Source: a virus. From it: a stretch of DNA of 42,217 nucleotides. Below the pieces are notes generated by a model. The model made no database searches. It was not told the origin of the DNA and worked only from the letters and a program-made list of their open reading frames with translations. Below, piece by piece: positions 22,836 through 29,223 of this stretch; the first letter of the stretch is position 1, and each line of letters begins with the position of its first letter. A program made the translations under genes and the position numbers. The stretch lies in IMG/VR virus record IMGVR_UViG_3300015264_000034, positions 1-42,217 of that record; one strand, written 5' to 3'.

Positions 22836-23379
22836 ACTTCGAGAGCGCCTCGAGCGCACGTTTCAAACTCTTGTCGATCTTGACCTGGGAAACGGCGAGG
22901 TCGGTTTCTCCGAGGACCTCGGCCGCGAGCCTGGGGGAGAGTGAAAGGATCCTGGTCCGGATCTCGATCACGAGACCGGCGACGTCTTTTTTCACGACCT
23001 CGATCGGGATGAGCTCCTCGCGCCGCGCGGCGAGATCGATTTGCTTGAGCTCGAGATCGATCTCGAGGAGCTGATGCTTCGCGGTCGTCGCCGGCGAACC
23101 GTCCGCGCCTTCTTTCTCCGCGAACTTCCCCGTCTTAACTTTCGATTGCAAATACCGAACGTACCAGCGCAAGCAATCGTCGATGTAGTAGATCCCGCGC
23201 GCGTTCGCTTTCGGCATCCCCTCATGCGCGAGTTGCTGGACGTGTCGCTTGCTGAGGTTGAGCTCGAACGCCGCTTTCGTGAGCGAGGCGCGCCGGCGTA
23301 ACCCCTCGGCGATCTCGCCTGGAGCGGTCGCCGCCGGTTTCGTCTTCGGTTTTGCTTTTGCCTTGGTTTTTTTCTTCAC
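22816..23379 (-). CDS. terS: Terminase small subunit, Nu1-like
   Basis: A 187-residue DNA-binding subunit beginning with GTG 23379. A Lys/Ala-rich start is followed by a winged helix-turn-helix, RRASLTKAAFELNLSKRHVQ, then HEGMPKANARGIYYIDDCL. The middle has a charged helical region (KHQLLEIDLELKQIDLAARR), matching Nu1-type small terminase proteins that recognise the cos or pac region. It overlaps the large subunit gene. GpA/Nu1 pairs are usual in cos-packaging phages, so a cos site is expected, but I could not locate one with confidence. Confidence 0.85.
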   Translation of the reverse strand: MKKKTKAKAKPKTKPAATAPGEIAEGLRRRASLTKAAFELNLSKRHVQQLAHEGMPKANARGIYYIDDCLRWYVRYLQSKVKTGKFAEKEGADGSPATTAKHQLLEIDLELKQIDLAARREELIPIEVVKKDVAGLVIEIRTRILSLSPRLAAEVLGETDLAVSQVKIDKSLKRALEALSKYEPGSS

Positions 23380-23382
23380 GGA

Positions 23383-23628
23383 TTAGAACGGGACGTCCTG
23401 GTCTGGTTCGACGGGGACGGGTTCGATCTTGTCGTCGCCGTGGAAGAGCGCCGGCCGTCCCTCTTGGAAGCGGATCGAGATCGTGATCGTTGAGGTTCGG
23501 ACCAGGTCGACGAGCGCGCAGAATCCGAGCCATATTCGGCCGGCGAATCGGAGTCGGAAAACCATGTCGATCGAGCCATCGGGTTTAACCTCGCTCTCGG
23601 GTTCGAATGCCCACGCGGGAAGCTCCAC
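23383..23628 (-). CDS. Unknown protein before small terminase
   Basis: An 81-residue protein starting MELPAWAFEPESEVKPDGSI, with a beta-rich middle (MVFRLRFAGRIWLGFCALVD) and an acidic end. No family recognised. It lies three bases before the small terminase gene and four after the membrane protein gene, so it is part of one operon with them. Confidence 0.6.
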   Translation of the reverse strand: MELPAWAFEPESEVKPDGSIDMVFRLRFAGRIWLGFCALVDLVRTSTITISIRFQEGRPALFHGDDKIEPVPVEPDQDVPF

Positions 23629-23632
23629 GTCG

Positions 23633-23968
23633 TCAGCTCCTCAGCCACTTGACCCACTCCCGGAACCCGAGGAAGTGAATAATCGCAAAACCGATGCCGC
23701 ACGCGGTCGCGAGTCCATCCGCCGCGGGATAGTGCTTGATGACGGCGAGGAGCTCGAGCGGGATGAACGCGAGGAGATAGAATCCGACGTTGAACGCGAA
23801 GAGCTGTCGGAAGCTCGGCCGGTTCGTTTTGTAAAACCAGGTGATGAGCTCATTCCCCTCGAACCCGCCTTTCGCGATTCCCTTCGTCGTCCAGGTCGCA
23901 TCGAGCCATTGCATCGAGATCGCGAGCGCGCTTAGAACCAGGTTCACAGCGAGAAACTTGTTCCCCAT
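23633..23968 (-). CDS. Small membrane protein with about three segments
   Basis: A 111-residue protein. Hydrophobic segments lie at about residues 5-20 (LAVNLVLSALAISM), 58-75 (FAFNVGFYLLAFIPLELL) and 88-102 (TACGIGFAIIHFLGF). ATG 23968 overlaps the preceding stop by one base (TAATG). It is not next to the lysis genes, so a holin role is unlikely; exclusion of other phages or a membrane role early in infection is possible. Function unknown. Confidence 0.6.
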   Translation of the reverse strand: MGNKFLAVNLVLSALAISMQWLDATWTTKGIAKGGFEGNELITWFYKTNRPSFRQLFAFNVGFYLLAFIPLELLAVIKHYPAADGLATACGIGFAIIHFLGFREWVKWLRS

Positions 23969-24294
23969 TAGGATCCCCCCTCGAGCGTGATCTTTGCAGA
24001 GTCGACTCGACCGACGGGGACGCCGTCGATCTCAAGGGTTCCGGCGCCGAGGTCGATCTCGCGCTTCCCGTGGTGAATGAAGTTATAGGCGCCTGGTCCG
24101 ACCTGGATGAGACTAAACTTCTCGGTCGGAAACCGCTTTTTGAGGTCGCTCGCAATGTGAATGAGGACCTCGCGGACGCCGGCGTCGTTCCAGTGATGGC
24201 CCGGTTTCGGTTTGATCGTCCGCGTCGTCGCGCCCTTGTTCTCAAGGTTGAACACTCGGATCTTGAGCTGAGTGTGGAAGTCTTTCCGGTTCAC
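23968..24294 (-). CDS. Unknown soluble protein, GTG start
   Basis: A 108-residue protein starting at GTG 24294, sharing one base with the TAG of the upstream gene (TAGTG). It contains GHHWNDAGVREVLIHIASDL, LIQVGPGAYNFIHHG and TLEIDGVPVGRVDSAKITLE. The pattern looks like a compact alpha/beta protein. No family recognised; it lies in the small-gene block before the terminases. Confidence 0.6.
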   Translation of the reverse strand: MNRKDFHTQLKIRVFNLENKGATTRTIKPKPGHHWNDAGVREVLIHIASDLKKRFPTEKFSLIQVGPGAYNFIHHGKREIDLGAGTLEIDGVPVGRVDSAKITLEGGS

Positions 24295-24740
24295 TATTGA
24301 GCCCTCATCAAAAGCAACGGCCGCGCGTACCGTTTGAGATTCGCGATCGTCTCGAGATCGTCGTCGCTCGCTTTTCGGACTGTACACCAGTGGTCCCCGT
24401 GGAGCCGAAAGATCCAGGGCTCGATCGCCGTCGCTGGTTCGCCGGCCTTCGTGCGGACCGGATAGCCGGCGAGCATCGCGATCCCCAGGCGCGCGTCGAC
24501 GAAGATGAACGGCCCGACCAGGTAGGACGGAACCTTCGGAACATCGGACTCGCGAACGTACTCCGGGATCCGCGGGATGATCGTGAGCACGGGCTCGGGT
24601 TTCGCCGGCGCGGGAGCTGGAGCGGGTTTCTTTTTGAGCTTCTCGAGCCCGCTGATCTCGAAATAGAACATCGCGTATCGAGCGATCAGGAAGATCAAGA
24701 AGATCCCGAAGATGACGAAATAGATCGCGCGGCCGCTCAT
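24294..24740 (-). CDS. Membrane-anchored protein with proline-rich linker
   Basis: A 148-residue protein with an N-terminal membrane segment (IYFVIFGIFLIFLIARYAMF), then a KKKPAPAPAPAKPEP linker and a soluble C-terminal domain containing YLVGPFIFVDARLGIAMLAG and WIFRLHGDHWCTV. The lysine run after the membrane segment suggests a cytoplasmic C-terminus by the positive-inside rule. The start overlaps the upstream gene by 4 bp. Function unknown. Confidence 0.6.
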   Translation of the reverse strand: MSGRAIYFVIFGIFLIFLIARYAMFYFEISGLEKLKKKPAPAPAPAKPEPVLTIIPRIPEYVRESDVPKVPSYLVGPFIFVDARLGIAMLAGYPVRTKAGEPATAIEPWIFRLHGDHWCTVRKASDDDLETIANLKRYARPLLLMRAQ

Positions 24741-24982
24741 TGCACTCTCCTCGGGTCGACGCTCATTCCGAACTCCAGTAGCTCGGCGTTCAGCTCGACC
24801 ATGTTCGCGAGATCTTGCTCGGTCGCCTCGGCGCCTGGTTCGAGCATCCGCATCACGACGCTGTAGAGCGCCGCGGCGCCGGCGTAGAACGCTCGACGGG
24901 TTTCCTCGACCTGGATCTCGCCGGCGTCCTTGGGAACGACCGCGGTCCTGTAGCTTGCCCACTCCGTCTCGAGTCGTCGCAC
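24737..24982 (-). CDS. Small helical protein, GTG start
   Basis: An 81-residue protein beginning at GTG 24982 (TAGTG, one-base overlap with the upstream stop). It is largely helical, with EVETRRAFYAGAAALYSVVM-like composition around EETRRAFYAGAAALYSVVM and TEQDLANMVELNAELLEFGM. It is similar in size and style to small conserved proteins found near phage terminase genes. Function unknown. Confidence 0.55.
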   Translation of the reverse strand: MRRLETEWASYRTAVVPKDAGEIQVEETRRAFYAGAAALYSVVMRMLEPGAEATEQDLANMVELNAELLEFGMSVDPRRVQ

Positions 24983-25461
24983 TAGTCGGCCTCTTTCTGA
25001 TCCGGCCACTTTTGCATCGCCCGCGCGATCAGGAACGCTTCCTCGAGCTTGTGCATCGGCGCCCGCGCGTTGCGAACGATCCAGTTGAGGACCAGCTCCG
25101 TTGACGTCTGATCCTGAGCTCGGAGCGTGAACGTCGGTTCGCCCTTCGCATACGCGCGCGCGAAGCATCCCGGATCCCCGAAGATGTGCGCGACGAACTC
25201 CTCGATCGCTTTCTTCACGGCCGCGGTCCAGGCGAGTCGGATCTCGGGGGTGAGCTGCGTCCAACTCGGCATCTCGAGACCCTGGTAGTTTTTGAAATTG
25301 GTCACGCGGCCGTACGCCTGGTAAGCGTCGCTCGCGATCGTGACGTAATCAGGGACGCCGATCTGGTTCTCGGCGCGTGTTCGGAACTGATCCTCGAGGT
25401 TAGCTTGTCGCGTGAACTCTTTCGCGAGCGCGGTGTCGAGCTTGTCGGCCTGGTCGTTCAT
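24982..25461 (-). CDS. Conserved phage protein after the repeat region
   Basis: A 159-residue protein, the first gene after the AAGTGG gap, with TTAGGAGAAACCG as ribosome site before ATG 25461. It contains WTQLTPEIRLAWTAAVKKAI and FTLRAQDQTSTELVLNWIV, then HKLEEAFLIARAMQKWPD, a pattern I have seen in small conserved proteins of phages of this gene order. No biochemical role is known to me. Confidence 0.6.
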   Translation of the reverse strand: MNDQADKLDTALAKEFTRQANLEDQFRTRAENQIGVPDYVTIASDAYQAYGRVTNFKNYQGLEMPSWTQLTPEIRLAWTAAVKKAIEEFVAHIFGDPGCFARAYAKGEPTFTLRAQDQTSTELVLNWIVRNARAPMHKLEEAFLIARAMQKWPDQKEAD

Positions 25462-25470
25462 CGGTTTCTC

Positions 25471-25683
25471 CTAAGTGGGATAAGTGGTCCAAAGTGGGCA
25501 AAGTGGAACGCGGCGATAGAAGTTAGACCTCTTTGCATTCTGGAAAATCTTCGCGGTCGCCGTCACCCGCGACGGGGTCGGCGTGGGGGGAGGACCCTGA
25601 GCCAAGTGGGAGAAATGCCCGCTATAGCTTGGCGAAGTGGGACGCTGCCTAAGTGGTTGATGTGACATGGGTTGACTATGCAT
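25471..25683 (-). CDS. Doubtful 70-residue ORF across the AAGTGG repeats
   Basis: The frame starts in an overlap with the upstream stop (ATGCATAG) and ends 10 bp before the next start, so it would fit the tight packing of the genome. Against it: no Shine-Dalgarno site, a low-complexity product (GPPPTPTPSRVTATAKIFQN) and weaker third-position GC than neighbours. The AAGTGG repeats also explain its PLCPLW-like ends. It is reported because an ORF filling the gap this exactly is notable; I think the stretch is more likely non-coding. Confidence 0.25.
   Translation of the reverse strand: MHSQPMSHQPLRQRPTSPSYSGHFSHLAQGPPPTPTPSRVTATAKIFQNAKRSNFYRRVPLCPLWTTYPT
25473..25656. repeat. Array of seven AAGTGG repeats (iteron-like)
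   Basis: AAGTGG (CCACTT on the gene strand) occurs at 25473, 25482, 25492, 25501, 25604, 25635 and 25651, mostly as AAGTGGGA or AAGTGGNC. The first four are spaced 9-10 bp, about one helix turn; the last three are more spread. The array fills the gap between the early gene block and the genes leading to terminase. Possible roles are replication iterons, cosB-like sites for the Nu1-like small terminase, or a regulator-binding region. Confidence 0.7.
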
Positions 25684-25915
25684 CGTGAGCCTTGCTCATG
25701 TTGATGACGTCCACCTGGTGGACTACGACCGACCCTCGGACCGTGCGCGCTATGGGATGTTGCCGGCCTTGTGCATCCTTCACGATCAGCGCCATCGTCT
25801 GAGCGCCCTCATGCATGAAGACAACGGAGATCGCGCCGAAGATTACGGCGCCACAATCGAGGCAATTCCCATAGACCAGAGTTTCCGGAAACGGAAGCAT
25901 GATGTCGCGGATCAT
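25676..25915 (-). CDS. Unknown small protein
   Basis: A 79-residue protein, coupled by 4 bp to the upstream gene. It contains VYGNCLDCGAVIFGAISVVF (a CxxC pair), then MALIVKDAQGRQHPIAR and VVVHQVDVINM. The last gene before the repeat region. No family recognised; one CxxC pair alone does not make a zinc ribbon. Confidence 0.6.
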   Translation of the reverse strand: MIRDIMLPFPETLVYGNCLDCGAVIFGAISVVFMHEGAQTMALIVKDAQGRQHPIARTVRGSVVVHQVDVINMSKAHDA

Positions 25916-26556
25916 GCTTTGCTCCCGAGGATCTCGTCGACGAAGTTCTTGTTGAAGATCCGCGGGAACGCTTCGTTGATGACAGCATGAGCGAGCTCGA
26001 TCATGTGAGTCCGCTTGTGCAACGGCGCCGATGGTTTGAACGCATAGATCAGAATCGATTGATCGCCCGTCCGTTGGAAGACGCCCTTACCTTCGACCAG
26101 GTATGTCCCTTTCAGACCTGGAAAGATCACAGTGCTGCCTTTGATCTTTGCTGAGATCTGGAGATTCTTGTAGAGCATCGCGGTCGGAACGGACGAGCCA
26201 AACGAGGGACGCGCGGCGCCGCCGGTAAGCGGGATCGCGATCTCAGGTCCGGCCGTTGGTTGCTTCTCTCCGCCATCTTCGAAAAACCCGAGCAATAGCG
26301 GCGCGCCTTGAACTCGAGCATCGATGCCGATGATCGCGGTCAGATTCGAAACACGCGAATACTGGAGCACGCGAAAGCGGCCGGTGAGAAAGTTTTTCCG
26401 GATCGTGAAGTCTTTGCGGAGCTGATCTTGCTCGGCCGCGACGACGACCTTCGCCGTCTCGGTGAGCGAGTCGTTTATCACGTAAGGCATTTTCTTGAGG
26501 ACTTTCGCCGTGAGCCTCACGACCTGGTCGATGTCGACGTCGACTTTGATGTTCAT
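25912..26556 (-). CDS. Minor tail / gpZ-like protein candidate, displaced
   Basis: A 214-residue protein starting at ATG 26556 (4-bp overlap). It opens NIKVDVDIDQVVRLTAKVLK and continues with INDSLTETAKVVVAAEQDQL, and ends with HKRTHMIELAHAVINEAFPR. This order of helix, beta core and C-terminal helix resembles minor tail proteins of the gpZ or HK97-gp10 type that complete the head-tail joint. If correct it is far from the other neck genes (14-12 kb). The assignment is tentative. Confidence 0.5.
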   Translation of the reverse strand: MNIKVDVDIDQVVRLTAKVLKKMPYVINDSLTETAKVVVAAEQDQLRKDFTIRKNFLTGRFRVLQYSRVSNLTAIIGIDARVQGAPLLLGFFEDGGEKQPTAGPEIAIPLTGGAARPSFGSSVPTAMLYKNLQISAKIKGSTVIFPGLKGTYLVEGKGVFQRTGDQSILIYAFKPSAPLHKRTHMIELAHAVINEAFPRIFNKNFVDEILGSKA

Positions 26557-26924
26557 GCCGCTCTCCAGTGAACGATCTGCCCTTGAAACGGGAATCGACC
26601 GTTCCACCATTCGATCATGTGAGTAAAATTGTCGAATCCGTCGCGCCTAGAGAATGCCTCGCACTCAGACCATGAGAGCTCGACCCCGTCGATAGCAACT
26701 ATCACGTCGAGGATCTCCGGTCCGACTCTTTTCATCGTGATCGATTCGACCTTGACGCACGGCACGCGCATTAAGAGCCGTGCGCTCTTCGTGCGTAGTC
26801 CCGTGTATAGGTGCAAAGTGTTTCCCGGTTTGTCGGCGACGGCGCGGAGCGGCCTGATCGTGTGAGTCTTCGATCCATCGAGGATCCGAGGCACGAACCG
26901 CTCTTTGAAGTTGTAGAGACCCAT
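26553..26924 (-). CDS. ASCH-domain protein
   Basis: A 123-residue protein. YNFKERFVPRILDGSKTHTI at the start is the signature of phage ASCH-domain proteins, a PUA-like beta-barrel fold thought to bind RNA. It continues with TLHLYTGLRTKSARLL and ends FDNFTHMIEWWNGRFPF. ASCH proteins are common in phage early regions; their substrate here is unknown. Confidence 0.78.
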   Translation of the reverse strand: MGLYNFKERFVPRILDGSKTHTIRPLRAVADKPGNTLHLYTGLRTKSARLLMRVPCVKVESITMKRVGPEILDVIVAIDGVELSWSECEAFSRRDGFDNFTHMIEWWNGRFPFQGQIVHWRAA

Positions 26925-26927
26925 TGT

Positions 26928-27107
26928 TTACCTCGAGACCCGAGCGGCCCAATCTGAGACATGGACCTCGGCCGCGGTTCGCGCATCGTTGTACGCTTTG
27001 ACCGCCGCCGTGAGCGCGTGGTCCGCATTGTCGTAAGTCGTTTTCGCCGCGATCAGCGCGTTTAAAGTGCTCGTGAGGTTCTGTTTTTGTTCCGCTGTGA
27101 GAGCCAT
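26928..27107 (-). CDS. Small helical protein
   Basis: A 59-residue, alanine-rich helical protein (LTAEQKQNLTSTLNALIAAK) starting at ATG 27107, with AAGGAAGG 11 bases upstream. The frame can be read further upstream, but this start has the ribosome site. Function unknown. Confidence 0.55.
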   Translation of the reverse strand: MALTAEQKQNLTSTLNALIAAKTTYDNADHALTAAVKAYNDARTAAEVHVSDWAARVSR

Positions 27108-27114
27108 CGAATTG

Positions 27115-27267
27115 TTAACCTTCCTTTCGTTCCATCTTGTGAATGTGGTGAAAACACCAAACACAAACGAGCTTTTTGCAGTTCGGACAGCGATAACGCC
27201 TCCGGCCGGGGACGATGCCCTCGCCGCAATCCTCACACGGCCGAATCGTCGAGCGATCGGCTTTCAT
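27115..27267 (-). CDS. Zinc-ribbon protein with three Cys pairs
   Basis: A 50-residue protein starting at ATG 27267 in a 4-bp overlap. CEDCGEGIVP, YRCPNCKKLVCVWCF and HHIH give three CxxC pairs plus histidines, enough for two zinc sites in a RING- or treble-clef-like arrangement. Small zinc proteins of this kind often mediate protein or nucleic acid binding in phage takeover. Target unknown. Confidence 0.65.
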   Translation of the reverse strand: MKADRSTIRPCEDCGEGIVPGRRRYRCPNCKKLVCVWCFHHIHKMERKEG

Positions 27268-27491
27268 GCGCTTTTCCGTCCGTCCCAATAACCGAATGTG
27301 TAGAGGAAATTTGCCCACATTTCATCGCTGATCTCGAGCTCGCCGACCGCTGCGAACAGGTCGCGCATGTTCTTATTTGCGGCGATATGCTCCTCAACGA
27401 TCTTCTCGATCTCGCGAGCTTTGACCATATCCAAACCGAGAGCCTCGGCGAGTAATCCCTCGGTACGGACGAACCTGAGCCTGTGTTTCAT
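27264..27491 (-). CDS. Small unknown protein
   Basis: A 75-residue protein starting at ATG 27491 (4-bp overlap with RNase H gene). It contains KAREIEKIVEEHIAANKNMR and ends MWANFLYTFGYWDGRKSA. It is charged and helical. No family recognised. Confidence 0.6.
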   Translation of the reverse strand: MKHRLRFVRTEGLLAEALGLDMVKAREIEKIVEEHIAANKNMRDLFAAVGELEISDEMWANFLYTFGYWDGRKSA

Positions 27492-28174
27492 CGTGCTCCC
27501 TTCTTTCGGAACGTCTCGGACGCCGGACACGTCGTAAAGTGCGTGGTGAACGTTCCGGTTTCGACCGGGATGATCTTCCCGTTCGGCGTGTTGTAGAAGT
27601 CGATGATCGCAGGACAGCCGCGGCATGTGACGGCCTGGTGTCGCATCGAGTAGCCCTCGGCGATCGCGTCCTCGGGAGTTGTGGGGAACGGTTTCGATCC
27701 TCGGCGAGCTCGAGGCGATTTCAGAGCGAACGGTCCGGTCGAGGTCGGTTGGATCCTCAGCCGGATCCCGCGCTCTTTGAGCACGCCTTTCGAGAGCACG
27801 TCGCATTCATCGTTTTTGTCGCGGCCAATCCACTCGAGACCGATGCGCTCTCGCTCGGGTTCGAAGAGCGATCTCGCGGTTATGAAATACGGAACGTAAA
27901 GCCCTTGCTTGACTTTGTACTTCCCGGTCAGCGTGTAGATCACGAGCTTACTGTCGCCGCGGACGATCGCCGGACCAGGGAGCTTTTTGATCTCCTCGAG
28001 GAGCGCGATAAAACCCGAGAACTCGGCGACGTTGTTCGACATCGCCGGCCCGTAATCCACGTAGCGGCCGCGCGAGACGACGGTCACGCCGTCGACTTTG
28101 ACTAGGATCCCGTAAGCCGCGTGACCGCCGGGATTGCGGGGTTCACACACGCCGTCGAACCAGCCTTCGATCAT
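27488..28174 (-). CDS. RNase H-like protein with C-terminal zinc motif
   Basis: A 228-residue protein. Residues 1-135 are an RNase H type I domain with the acidic set: GWFDGVCEPRNPGGHAAYGI (Asp 7), NNVAEFSGFIALLE (Glu 51), RGDSKLVIY (Asp 74) and NDECDVLSKG (Asp 125). It should cut RNA in RNA-DNA hybrids, for example primers or R-loops. Residues of about 180-220 add a zinc-like motif, CRGCPAIIDFYN with Cys 184 and 187, then His 212 and Cys 216 in THFTTCP. Sits in the coupled early operon. The domain assignment is strong; the role of the tail is unknown. Confidence 0.85.
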   Translation of the reverse strand: MIEGWFDGVCEPRNPGGHAAYGILVKVDGVTVVSRGRYVDYGPAMSNNVAEFSGFIALLEEIKKLPGPAIVRGDSKLVIYTLTGKYKVKQGLYVPYFITARSLFEPERERIGLEWIGRDKNDECDVLSKGVLKERGIRLRIQPTSTGPFALKSPRARRGSKPFPTTPEDAIAEGYSMRHQAVTCRGCPAIIDFYNTPNGKIIPVETGTFTTHFTTCPASETFRKKGAR

Positions 28175-28434
28175 GCTTCCGCCTTCGCTTTCATCGTCAG
28201 TTTTGGCAACTGAGCACGATGTTCTAAAGTTCGTTTCTCACAAAAATCCGCGATCGCCCTCAAACATTCGCGCTCGTATACCGTGCCCGCGTGAGGGAAA
28301 AAGCTGTATTGGCGCCACGATCCGAACCACTTCACGGTCCCGAGACTCTCGCCGAACAAACTTTTTATGATCCAGGTCCTAGTCTTTCTCCCGGTGATCG
28401 GCTGGAGTTCGAAAGCGACCCACGGTTTTTTCAT
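28171..28434 (-). CDS. Small unknown protein
   Basis: An 87-residue protein starting at ATG 28434 (4-bp overlap on both sides). It opens KKPWVAFELQPITGRKTRTW and has SWRQYSFFPHAGTVYERECL, then a charged helical C-terminus. From memory this is a style of small conserved phage protein in replication regions. Function unknown. Confidence 0.6.
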   Translation of the reverse strand: MKKPWVAFELQPITGRKTRTWIIKSLFGESLGTVKWFGSWRQYSFFPHAGTVYERECLRAIADFCEKRTLEHRAQLPKLTMKAKAEA

Positions 28435-28670
28435 CGCGGGGTTAACCTGCCTTTCAGTTTCACGAGCGAGTCGGCGTCGAGGATCCTGATTTGCCGCGTC
28501 GAGTCGCTGCATCGCGGGCTCGCTTTCGCGTGCATCGTTCGGAGCTCCTCGATCGCATCCTTGACCGTGATCTCGTTCCTAAAATCCGCCGGCCCTTCCC
28601 CCCGACATCCCATGCAAAACCAGAACATCGAGGGGAGCGGCGCCGGCGCCTGGGGGGGAGCTGACTTCAC
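28431..28670 (-). CDS. Small protein with CxxC, GTG start
   Basis: A 79-residue protein starting at GTG 28670, in a GTGA overlap with the upstream stop. It opens KSAPPQAPAPLPSMFWFCMG and has one CxxC pair (FCMGCRGEG), then a helical part (ITVKDAIEELRTMHAKASP). The internal ATG (at the MFWF motif) is an alternative start, but the 4-bp coupling favours GTG. Function unknown. Confidence 0.55.
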   Translation of the reverse strand: MKSAPPQAPAPLPSMFWFCMGCRGEGPADFRNEITVKDAIEELRTMHAKASPRCSDSTRQIRILDADSLVKLKGRLTPR

Positions 28671-28993
28671 GCGGCGACCTCGTCGGCGAGGATTATCTTG
28701 CGGTAGTTGTTCGAAACGTGATCCGGTTTCTCGCTCTCGCCATACCAGCAAAGCATCCAAACCGGTTTGCCGCCGGCCGCGAGAAACCGCTGATCGAAAG
28801 CGCCATCGTGCCGGCGCCACATTTTGCCCTCGTAAGCGCCCGTCGGGTTGGTCGCGGAATACTCGGAAAGTCGCTCGAACGTCGTTCGTTCCATAACTGC
28901 ATATTCATCGTCGATCAGGATCTCCGAGGTCGGAGGTTGCTTCCAGTGTCGCGACAGCTCATGTGTCATCGGAGGGATCACGTTGTTTTTCAT
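28667..28993 (-). CDS. Small unknown protein
   Basis: A 108-residue protein starting at ATG 28993 (4-bp overlap). It contains EILIDDEYAVMERTTFERL, then GKMWRRHDGAFDQRFLAAGG and PVWMLCWYGESEKPDHVSN, a compact alpha/beta composition with several Trp residues. No family recognised. Confidence 0.6.
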   Translation of the reverse strand: MKNNVIPPMTHELSRHWKQPPTSEILIDDEYAVMERTTFERLSEYSATNPTGAYEGKMWRRHDGAFDQRFLAAGGKPVWMLCWYGESEKPDHVSNNYRKIILADEVAA

Positions 28994-29223
28994 GCGGTCG
29001 CCTCGTCGTCGCCCAGCTCGTCGTCGCCCAGCTCGCCGTCCTCGAAGAGTTTGTCGAAGCAATCCGAGCAAATTCCGGAGATCATGATCTCGAGGTCCTG
29101 TATGTCGGGAAATACGTTTTGGATCAGCGCGCCGGCCTTCCACTCGAGAACCTTGTCGGTGTCGAGCTCGTATGTTTTGACCTTTGAACACTCGGAGCAT
29201 GGGAAGCTGAAAGGGCTCATCAT
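28990..29223 (-). CDS. Small zinc-binding protein with acidic repeat tail
   Basis: A 77-residue protein starting at ATG 29223 (ATGA overlap with the ATPase gene). CSECSKV near the start and GICSDCFDK near residue 50 form a likely zinc ribbon. The end carries the repeat GELGDDELGDDE, from a tandem 15-bp repeat in the DNA around 29000-29035. Function unknown. Confidence 0.6.
   Translation of the reverse strand: MMSPFSFPCSECSKVKTYELDTDKVLEWKAGALIQNVFPDIQDLEIMISGICSDCFDKLFEDGELGDDELGDDEATA

Noticed and set aside
21168-22883. Plus-strand ORF of 571 codons over the large terminase gene
   Set aside because: Antisense shadow of terL with charged low-quality composition; the minus strand has clear terminase motifs.
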